Source of the DNA: CAXXOK01 sp963678055
GTDB lineage: Bacteria; Bacillota; Clostridia; Christensenellales; Aristaeellaceae
DNA: 64,000 nucleotides
Assembly (NCBI GenBank): GCA_963678055.1
Contig: OY782679.1
Location: 1,922,001-1,986,000, forward strand
Direction of reading: 5' to 3'
Both the position numbers and the translations under genes were made by a program. Within the stretch, counting starts at the first letter, position 1, and every line of letters begins with the position of its first letter. The notes under the pieces are model-generated. The model saw only the letters and a list, made by a program, of their open reading frames with translations, searched no databases and was not told where the DNA came from. Of the stretch, positions 57,719-64,000 are shown piece after piece.

Positions 57719-59070
57719 TTCCGCTACCCCCTGCGTTCGCCCAAAGGATGCAAGCTGAGCTGGGTGCGGACGCGAATGCTTACTTTGCTTCTTTAGAAAA
57801 GCCTTATGTGCGCGGCCTACGCATCAATCCCCTGAAAACATCAGATGAGCCCATTGAGGTACTAATCCAGGGCTTGACGAAGCCAATTCCGTGGGCAGAC
57901 GATGCCTATGAACTGGAGATTAACAGCCCGGCAGGCAGCCACCCGCTGCACGCCTGCGGGGCTTATTATTTGCAGGAACCCAGCGCCATGTTACCGGCAA
58001 GCCTGCTTAAGGCACAGCCCGGTGAGATTGTGCTGGACCTTTGCGCTGCGCCGGGCGGAAAAAGCACGCAGCTGGCCGCGCAAATGCGCGGGCAGGGAAC
58101 GCTGGTCTGCAACGAGATCGTTCGCTCCCGCGCCGCTGTGCTCAGCGGCAACCTAGAGCGCATGGGCGTTTGCAATGCGCTAGTGGTCTCCCAAAACCCC
58201 GAAACGCTCGCCCAACGGTGGCCCGGATTGTTTGACGCGATTCTCGTTGACGCGCCTTGCAGCGGCGAAGGAATGTTCCGTAGGCATCCCGAAGCACGCC
58301 TGGAATGGGATGCGCAATCCCCGCAGCACTGCGCTATCCGCCAGCGATTGATCTTAGACAGTGCCGCCAGCATGCTGAAACCCGACGGACGGCTGTGCTA
58401 CTCGACCTGCACCTTCAGCCGGGAAGAAAACGAAGATGTAATCCACGCCTTTTTAACAACCCATCCGGAGTTTGAACCGCTTGCGTTTTCCGTGCCCCTT
58501 GCAAACGGGAAAACGCTGTCGTCGCAAAGTGGCTGCGTGCGGCTGTATCCACACACTGTTGGTGGCGAAGGACATTTTGCAGCATTGCTGCGCAAAACCG
58601 GCACGCATGAAAACGAGGCTTCCCCCGCCGCTTTACAAGCCGCCCAGCAGCTGTTTGAAAAACCAAGCGCTAAAGACATCGCACTGTTTCAGGCATTTGC
58701 CGATGATGTTTCCCTACCTGACCCACCCAAGGCAAACGCACTGCTTGGCAACCTGCTGATTTCCGCGCCGGAACTGCCGCCTCTACAGGGGCTCAAGGTC
58801 TATCGTGCAGGGTTATCATTAGGCCGGGTGAAGGGCAAGGTATTCTTGCCCGATCACGCGCTGGCGCTGGCCGCGCCGCCGCTTCCCATACGTTCTCTTG
58901 CGCTTGACGATGCACAAACTGCGCAATACCTGCGCGGCGAAGTGCTTACTACCAGCGATATGGAGCGCGGCTTTTGGACTGTGACTAACCATGGCCTTCC
59001 GCTGGGCTTTGTTAAACACAGCGATGGACAACTGAAAAACCATTATCCCAAAGGATTGCGAAAGCGGTAA
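57715..59070 (+). CDS. RsmF/NOL1-NOP2-Sun family rRNA m5C methyltransferase
   Basis: The 451-residue protein has a SAM-binding domain with VLDLCAAPGGKSTQLAAQM, the motif IV DAPCSGEGMFRRHPE and the catalytic cysteine in YSTCTFSREENED. The C-terminal half has the RsmF-type RNA-binding region (GLKVYRAGLSLGRVKGKVFLPDHAL). It probably methylates a cytosine in 16S rRNA. The ATG overlaps the ATPase gene by four bases. The stop codon lies inside the following terminator hairpin. Confidence 0.93.
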   Translation: MIPLPPAFAQRMQAELGADANAYFASLEKPYVRGLRINPLKTSDEPIEVLIQGLTKPIPWADDAYELEINSPAGSHPLHACGAYYLQEPSAMLPASLLKAQPGEIVLDLCAAPGGKSTQLAAQMRGQGTLVCNEIVRSRAAVLSGNLERMGVCNALVVSQNPETLAQRWPGLFDAILVDAPCSGEGMFRRHPEARLEWDAQSPQHCAIRQRLILDSAASMLKPDGRLCYSTCTFSREENEDVIHAFLTTHPEFEPLAFSVPLANGKTLSSQSGCVRLYPHTVGGEGHFAALLRKTGTHENEASPAALQAAQQLFEKPSAKDIALFQAFADDVSLPDPPKANALLGNLLISAPELPPLQGLKVYRAGLSLGRVKGKVFLPDHALALAAPPLPIRSLALDDAQTAQYLRGEVLTTSDMERGFWTVTNHGLPLGFVKHSDGQLKNHYPKGLRKR

Positions 59071-59093
59071 CCGATGGCGGTTACCGCTTTTAT
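59062..59093. terminator. Terminator overlapping the methyltransferase stop
   Basis: AAGCGGTAACC (59062-59072) pairs exactly with GGTTACCGCTT (59079-59089) and is followed by TTATTAATAG. It lies between convergent genes and includes the TAA at 59068-59070. Confidence 0.85.
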
Positions 59094-59110
59094 TAATAGT
59101 CATTCTTTGC

Positions 59111-60124
59111 TTATTCGAGCAGCGCTTTCATCTGTAGCAGCGCGGCCTCTGCGCTGCCATCCTGCGGCAGCCTGCCGGATTTCAGACGAAATTCATAATC
59201 CAACAAATAATCATACACCGCTTTCAGCTTTTCCTTGCTGTAGCGCATGGCTTGGCTTTGCATACGGCGTACCGCAAACGGTGGAATTTTAAGCAGCGAG
59301 GCCAATTCCCCCTGCGGCGTTCGTTCCTCCAGCAGACAGCGCATCTGGTACAGGAGCCGATATTGCCTAAGCAGCATTGCCAGGATCATCATCCTGTCCT
59401 CACCGCTGGAAAGCACCCGGTGCATAAGCTGAAACGCCTGCCCGTAATCGCCCGCCACCTGGGCATCCACCATTTCAAACACGGTCGATTCCAGCGACTG
59501 CACGGTAATCACAGCAATGTCTTTTGCGGTCACCGTATCGCGGTCGCCTGCATAATCGGCAAGCTTTTCCAGTTCCTGTTTCAGCAGCGATGCATCGTTG
59601 CCTACGGTGAATAAAAATCGCTCCGCTACAGCTGCCGACATGGTTTTACCCAGTGCGCGCATGGTACGGATAATCCAGTCAATCGCCTGCGGCTCGTTCA
59701 TGGCTGAAAATTCGACAATCGCCTTTTCACCCTTTAAAAACGTATACAGCTTCTTCCGCTTGTCCGCCTTGCCTTTGACCACAAATACCAGACAGGTGCT
59801 CTCCGAAGGTGTACGCAGGTACTCCATCACCCTGTCGACATCCTCATCCCCGCTGCTTTTCCCCGAGGAAAGCGGTGCAAACCCGCGCACCAACACCACA
59901 CGCCTGTCGGCCATCACCGGCAGCGTTTCCGCTGCGGCGATCAGCTCATCGGCTGCGGGCGCTACCAACTCAGTCAGGTTCATGGCTTCCAGCCCTGCGG
60001 GCAGAGCGCGGCTGCACAGGGTTTTAATCGCCTGCGCTTTAATATATTCCTCTTCCCCCTCAAACACATACACGGGCTTAAGCTCGCTTTTCTTCAGGGC
60101 TTCAAAAAAACTTAGATAGTTCAC
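59111..60124 (-). CDS. holA: DNA polymerase III delta subunit
   Basis: The 337-residue protein starts MNYLSFFEALKKSELKPVYVFEGEEEYIK and follows the HolA pattern: an AAA+-like fold without Walker A, then FVVKGKADKRKKLYTFLK, LEKLADYAGDRDTVTAKDI, and the C-terminal MILAMLLRQYRLLYQMRCL. It opens the beta clamp during loading. The pairing with comEC is conserved in Firmicutes. Its start overlaps the comEC stop. Confidence 0.95.
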   Translation of the reverse strand: MNYLSFFEALKKSELKPVYVFEGEEEYIKAQAIKTLCSRALPAGLEAMNLTELVAPAADELIAAAETLPVMADRRVVLVRGFAPLSSGKSSGDEDVDRVMEYLRTPSESTCLVFVVKGKADKRKKLYTFLKGEKAIVEFSAMNEPQAIDWIIRTMRALGKTMSAAVAERFLFTVGNDASLLKQELEKLADYAGDRDTVTAKDIAVITVQSLESTVFEMVDAQVAGDYGQAFQLMHRVLSSGEDRMMILAMLLRQYRLLYQMRCLLEERTPQGELASLLKIPPFAVRRMQSQAMRYSKEKLKAVYDYLLDYEFRLKSGRLPQDGSAEAALLQMKALLE

Positions 60125-62484
60125 TGTGTTCCCTCCGGGATGTAGCGATAGGCACGGTAACCGCCGGGTGTTGGGACGATGGTAATCTCTCCGGTCTCAT
60201 CGGTAGACCAAACGGATGCATTGTACTTGGCCAGTCTCTCCAGCGTTGCTGTCGCCGGTAAAACATCCGTCCGTTCACTGACAATCGCCAGCGTAGGCGT
60301 GACAAGTGCCAAAAAGGCTTCCCCCGTTCCGCTCTTGCTGCCATGATGGCCAACCTTGAGGATATCCGCCGGTGCAGCGGCATAGCGTTCATACAGAAAG
60401 CCATTGTCTCCCATCCCCAGTATACGCAGGTCTTTAAGCGTAATTAACATGGCGATGGAGCGATCGTTAGGTTCAACACCTCTGCGGGTATACCCTGGCT
60501 CAGGCCAGAGTATATCTATGCTAGTTTCGTGAAACCGCAGGGTATCTCCTGCCCCAAGCGCGGTCACAGGAATGCCCTGATCGGTGAGCGTTTTCAGAAC
60601 TGACAGGGTGTCAGCGCTATAACCATGCAAGCTGTAGTCCACGGGTACATACACATGCCCAATCGCAATGCCGTTTGCAAGTATCGTTTCCACGCCCCCG
60701 GCATGGTCAGCGTGCAGATGCGTTAAAATCAGCGCGTCTAAATCCCGCCCCTCCGCTAGCAGACGGTTGACCATCTCGTTTCCGGTTTTACCCGTATCAA
60801 TCCCGATGGTTTTATCTCCATCAATAATCAGAGCCGCATCTGCCCAGCCCACGGATAGCTGATGGTAACGTACAGGCGGCGGTGCGCTGAGCACAGACCC
60901 TGTAACGGCTATTACGATGACGATCCCGGCGGCAAGCAGCCGCTTTCGTACCGACGCGCGGATCAAATGCGAGCCCAGCACCGCGATGCACAGTGCCGCA
61001 ATATACACCCAGCCATTCGGCATGGCCATGCGAATGCTGGACAGTGGCATGGTTTGCGGCGTTCGAACCATCCATAATAGTGCTTCCCCGCCAAGCCGCA
61101 CAGCCTCGCCAAGAATCGGCCCCAACCAGCCGCCCAGCCACGGAATCCAAACGATAACCGCCGTCAATGCATACAGCGGCACCAAAACCCCGACCAACGG
61201 CACGATGAACAGGTTGAACGACAGGCTATAGGGATACAGCGCATGGTAGTACGCTGCGATTGGCAGTAGTACACCAAGCTGCGCCGAAAGCGATACCGCC
61301 AGCAGTTGTTTGAACCGGCGCATGATCCGCTGCGTAATCATCTTACGTTTCTGTTCTCGTTTCACCTTTACAGGTTTCCAGACACGATCCAGCCCCTGCA
61401 TCAGGCGCGGGTACAGCAGCGTAATCCCGCCGATGGCGGAAAACGACAGCACGAACCCCGCCGAAAACAACTGCAAGGGGTTGATGATCAGCACGATCAG
61501 CATAGCGGTGGAAATCACCGTGACCGGATTGGGCTTGCGACCAAACGCACCACCGATCACCCACAGCAGTATCATCACCGCAGCCCTAAGCGACGATACG
61601 GCAAACCCGGTTACGCCGCAGTACAAAAGCAAAAATATGGCCAGCACGGGAATTTGCCGGGTTTTTCGAAGATGCAAACGTCGAAGTAGCCACAGCAGGA
61701 CCGCAGACAAAATTCCCACATGCAAGCCCGATACCGCCATCACATGTGCAACGCCTGCCTGCTGAAACGCTTCGTAATCTTCCTCCGCCAGTACTGACCG
61801 CTCCCCAAGCAGCATTGCCACCGCTAAATCTGCCCGCTCCCCTGCCACGGGTGCGAGTTTTGCATAGCAGGCATCCGCAATGCGCTCTGCATAGTCCGCC
61901 CAGCGGTTTGGCCCCGGTAGAATCTCGATATCCTTAATTCCGCTGATACCATAATGCAGGCCGTTTGTTAGCATCCACAGCCGGAAATCGAAATCATACC
62001 GGTTATCTTTGGGATAGGGTGTATATACCTTTCCCGAAAAGCGGATAGTCTGTCCGTCAAATAGCTGCACGGGAGCATCCCCGGCATTGACATACACGGT
62101 ACCATAGGCCATGCCGGACTGTGCCGCGCCCTCCAGCGCAATGTCCGTCAGCCGAACCGATACATTGCCGGCGCTGCTCAGTTTGGAATCCCCGTAGACC
62201 GTCGCGGTGATGGTCTCATACTTTCCTTCTGGTGGCGTTGCCGGGTGCAGCCACAGCATCGTCCAGAACATAGCAAGCAACAGCGCAAGCGGTAGTAATA
62301 TCAGGCGATATGGAAGACGCAGTAAGCGCAGCGGAAACAGCAGCAGCACGACGCCCGGCAACAACCATAGCGGCCACAGCCCCGGCGTTACCCGCGTGGC
62401 CAGCCAAATGCCTGCAATAAAAAAGCCCGCAAGCGCAGGCAAAAACAAGTTGTGTTCGGTGGGCAAAGCAAAGCGCTTCTTCAT
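60121..62484 (-). CDS. comEC: DNA internalisation protein ComEC/Rec2
   Basis: The 787-residue protein is full length. It has an N-terminal DUF4131 region with membrane helices, the competence domain with AVSGLHVGILSAVLLWLLRR and SSLRAAVMILLWVIGGAFGRKPNP-like helices (SSLRAAVMILLWV), and a C-terminal metallo-beta-lactamase domain (LILTHLHADHAGGVETILA, VGHHGSKSGT). It forms the channel for single-strand DNA uptake. No comEA is adjacent. The gene overlaps holA and ispF. Confidence 0.95.
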   Translation of the reverse strand: MKKRFALPTEHNLFLPALAGFFIAGIWLATRVTPGLWPLWLLPGVVLLLFPLRLLRLPYRLILLPLALLLAMFWTMLWLHPATPPEGKYETITATVYGDSKLSSAGNVSVRLTDIALEGAAQSGMAYGTVYVNAGDAPVQLFDGQTIRFSGKVYTPYPKDNRYDFDFRLWMLTNGLHYGISGIKDIEILPGPNRWADYAERIADACYAKLAPVAGERADLAVAMLLGERSVLAEEDYEAFQQAGVAHVMAVSGLHVGILSAVLLWLLRRLHLRKTRQIPVLAIFLLLYCGVTGFAVSSLRAAVMILLWVIGGAFGRKPNPVTVISTAMLIVLIINPLQLFSAGFVLSFSAIGGITLLYPRLMQGLDRVWKPVKVKREQKRKMITQRIMRRFKQLLAVSLSAQLGVLLPIAAYYHALYPYSLSFNLFIVPLVGVLVPLYALTAVIVWIPWLGGWLGPILGEAVRLGGEALLWMVRTPQTMPLSSIRMAMPNGWVYIAALCIAVLGSHLIRASVRKRLLAAGIVIVIAVTGSVLSAPPPVRYHQLSVGWADAALIIDGDKTIGIDTGKTGNEMVNRLLAEGRDLDALILTHLHADHAGGVETILANGIAIGHVYVPVDYSLHGYSADTLSVLKTLTDQGIPVTALGAGDTLRFHETSIDILWPEPGYTRRGVEPNDRSIAMLITLKDLRILGMGDNGFLYERYAAAPADILKVGHHGSKSGTGEAFLALVTPTLAIVSERTDVLPATATLERLAKYNASVWSTDETGEITIVPTPGGYRAYRYIPEGTQ

Positions 62485-62960
62485 GCCATGGTTTCCAGCA
62501 AGCAGACCGCGTATGCTGTAATTCCCTTCTCCTCGCCTTCATACCCAAGATGCTCGGTGGTCGTCGCTTTCACACTGACCACATCCACAGGGATATGCAT
62601 GCAGTTTGCCAGGGTTTCACGCATCACAGGGATATAAGCTGCCAGCTTGGGGCGCTGGGCGGCGATGGTGATATCGACATTCACAGGCGTATAGCGCTTT
62701 AAGCTGATTTGGTGCATGACCTCTTCCAGCAGTTTTAGAGAGGATATGCCCCGATACTGACCGTCGGTATCGGGAAACAGCTTGCCGATGTCACCCAGCG
62801 CCAGTGCGCCAAGCAGCGCGTCCATCAGGGCGTGCACGGCGACGTCCGCGTCCGAATGACCGGCCAGACCCTTTTCATGCGGAACATCCACACCACAGAG
62901 AATGAGCTTACGCCCCGCCTCCAGTGCGTGAACATCCATACCGAACCCGATCCGCGTCAT
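62481..62960 (-). CDS. ispF: 2-C-methyl-D-erythritol 2,4-cyclodiphosphate synthase
   Basis: The 159-residue protein begins MTRIGFGMDVHALEAGRKLILC and has the zinc site DVHAL and LAGHSDADVAVHALMDALLG, plus KATTTEHLGYEGEEKGI. It performs the fifth step of the MEP isoprenoid pathway. It overlaps ispD by four bases. Confidence 0.97.
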   Translation of the reverse strand: MTRIGFGMDVHALEAGRKLILCGVDVPHEKGLAGHSDADVAVHALMDALLGALALGDIGKLFPDTDGQYRGISSLKLLEEVMHQISLKRYTPVNVDITIAAQRPKLAAYIPVMRETLANCMHIPVDVVSVKATTTEHLGYEGEEKGITAYAVCLLETMA

Positions 62961-63643
62961 GCGCTTTCATCCTCCAGTATTGTAAGGGCCAATTGCAGGT
63001 CAAACGCCGTTGTCAGTTTAATATTGCGGCGGCTGCCCTCGGTGACAAACACCGGCATATCGGCATGTTCCAGCAGTGCAGCATCGTCGGTGCCCAGATA
63101 GCCGTCCGCCTGCGCGACAGCGTGTGCTTTTTGAATCAATGCAAGCTGGAACGCCTGCGGCGTTTGCATGGCGCGCAGATTGCTGCGGTTTAGGGTTTCA
63201 ACAACCGCGCCCGTATCATCCACACGTTTAACCGTATCATGCACCGCAACTGAGGCAATGCCGGAGCCGTGTTCCTGTGCAGATTGCAGTGCGCGGGTGA
63301 TAATATCCTCCGTCACCAGGGCGCGTGCCCCATCGTGAATGAGTACAATGTCCGTGTCCTCGGGCAGGGCTTGCAGGCCGTTATAGACCGATGCCTGGCG
63401 CGTATCGCCGCCCTCGACGATGCTCACCACAAACCGCGAAAGCCCATACTTTCGTACCACGGCTTCCATCGCGGAAACCTCGCCCGGTCTGGCGACAATC
63501 ACCGCACCGGCGCAGATGCCGGTAAACGGTACGGCGGCGCGTACAATGGCCGGAATGCCGCGGATGGGCAGGAGGACTTTGTTTTCCTCCCCGCCCATAC
63601 GGCTTCCACTGCCAGCGCCCAGCAGCAACGCGTATGCTTTCAT
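62957..63643 (-). CDS. ispD: 2-C-methyl-D-erythritol 4-phosphate cytidylyltransferase
   Basis: The 228-residue protein has the nucleotidyltransferase start LLLGAGSGSRMGGEENKVLLPI, the signature VLIHDGARALVTEDII and TPQAFQLALIQKAH. It makes CDP-methylerythritol, the third MEP-pathway step. The start overlaps the rqcP stop. Confidence 0.96.
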   Translation of the reverse strand: MKAYALLLGAGSGSRMGGEENKVLLPIRGIPAIVRAAVPFTGICAGAVIVARPGEVSAMEAVVRKYGLSRFVVSIVEGGDTRQASVYNGLQALPEDTDIVLIHDGARALVTEDIITRALQSAQEHGSGIASVAVHDTVKRVDDTGAVVETLNRSNLRAMQTPQAFQLALIQKAHAVAQADGYLGTDDAALLEHADMPVFVTEGSRRNIKLTTAFDLQLALTILEDESA

Positions 63644-63915
63644 CAGCCACGCTCCGCCCGAACGGCATCGTCTTCTTCTACAACTTCATACAGGTCGGCC
63701 GCGCCTTCCTTGCGTACGGTTTCTTTCACATCCAGAATGCGGTACTTTCCGACCCGATTACCAAAGCGTATCTCCATCACATCACCGGGCTTCACATCCG
63801 CCCCGGGCTTAGCCGTGCGGCCGTTCAGGCTGACGCGGCCACCGGAACAGGCATCATTAGCCACCGTGCGGCGCTTGATGATGCGCGATACTTTCAGGAA
63901 TTTATCCAGTCGCAT
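63643..63915 (-). CDS. rqcP: S4-domain RNA-binding protein, RqcP (YabO/Hsp15-like)
   Basis: I choose ATG at 63915 (MRLDKFLKVSRIIKRRTVAND) with GGAGGA upstream, giving 90 residues; the in-frame extension belongs to the gene upstream. The S4 fold is clear through RVSLNGRTAKPGADVKPGDVMEIRFG. RqcP helps add poly-alanine tails to stalled nascent chains on 50S subunits. Confidence 0.93.
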   Translation of the reverse strand: MRLDKFLKVSRIIKRRTVANDACSGGRVSLNGRTAKPGADVKPGDVMEIRFGNRVGKYRILDVKETVRKEGAADLYEVVEEDDAVRAERG

Positions 63916-63916
63916 A

Positions 63917-64000
63917 TTATTTCGTTTCCTCCTCCCCTGCCAGCAGCAAAATGGCACGAGCAAAGATTTTTGCATTGAGCAGCAGGGTCTCGATTTTGAT
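63917..64000 (-). CDS. 3' end of a leftward gene cut by the window edge
   Basis: The last 28 codons of a leftward frame end in TAA at 63919-63917. The end reads KIETLLLNAKIFARAILLLA then GEEETK, an amphipathic helix. It lies one base from the rqcP start and its 3' end supplies the GGAGGA ribosome site of rqcP. In Bacillus the gene here would be mazG, but the visible residues are too few to name it. Confidence 0.45.
   Translation of the reverse strand: MKIETLLLNAKIFARAILLLAGEEETK

Noticed and set aside
1..64000. Insertion sequences, prophage or integrase genes
   Set aside because: I found no transposase, integrase, terminal repeats or att-like duplications. The single tRNA gene has no adjacent integrase.

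Overview
The window reads as a chromosomal segment of an anaerobic, Gram-positive-type member of the Clostridia with moderately high GC. The evidence is a sporulation-type sigma-H, a clostridial-type nitrogenase with nifI1/nifI2 between nifH and nifD, a C. pasteurianum-like thioredoxin-fold [2Fe-2S] ferredoxin, two-subunit Fe-S L-serine dehydratase, CdaA/CdaR, a CD1247-type small protein, and several rubredoxin/rubrerythrin proteins. Species cannot be named from the sequence.

Layout. 1-709: a truncated DUF711 (PFL) gene and its ACT partner, leftward. 848-7626: a rightward metal/redox block starting from a promoter flanked by an inverted repeat. It encodes a DUF5320 protein, a DUF134 regulator, a NifX-like protein, two MinD-type ATPases with inserted ferredoxin domains, a metallo-beta-lactamase-fold enzyme, an Mrp/NBP35 scaffold, a second NifX-like protein, a double-rubredoxin protein, and a ferredoxin-rubrerythrin fusion. 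This resembles the Orp (orange protein) loci of anaerobes. 7700-11601: a TRAP transporter (dctP-dctQ-dctM) divergent from a GntR/FCD regulator, with palindromes between them. 12323-14203: a lone secreted esterase-like protein. 14521-25333: a nitrogenase island (nifH, nifI1, nifI2, nifD, nifK, [2Fe-2S] ferredoxin, two HMGL/NifV-like proteins lacking their metal site, an AnfO-family protein, an unnamed repeat protein, and a FecCD-type ABC importer). No nifE, nifN or nifB is present in the window.

25532-31036: CoA-disulfide-reductase/rhodanese protein, 5-formyl-THF cyclo-ligase, serine dehydratase subunits, a membrane-anchored alpha/beta hydrolase and tRNA-Leu(TAA). 31037-40370: a mostly tightly spaced rightward run (thyX, rlmB with a 78-bp tandem repeat, a YacP-like nuclease, sigH, an FHA-like protein, rodA/ftsW-like, a PBP transpeptidase, an AEC transporter and galK). 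40451-47869: a glycan-use locus (GH88, DUF2264, sugar ABC transporter) divergent from a LacI regulator, with two identical operator palindromes. 47882-53617: leftward housekeeping (TVP38-like protein, CD1247-type protein, efp, Xaa-Pro peptidase, LUD protein, rsmG, YdcF, RadC-like). 53813-59070: cdaA-cdaR, a membrane protein with a long disordered tail, a P-loop ATPase and an RsmF-like methyltransferase. 59111-64000: holA, comEC, ispF, ispD, rqcP and the tail of one more gene, leftward.

The most unusual material is the pair of metal-site-less HMGL proteins within a nif operon that has no cofactor-assembly genes nearby, the ferredoxin-rubrerythrin fusion with a strong internal ribosome-binding site and start, and several well-formed operator palindromes. 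Function calls rest on recognised motifs and remembered family sequences; no database search was run.
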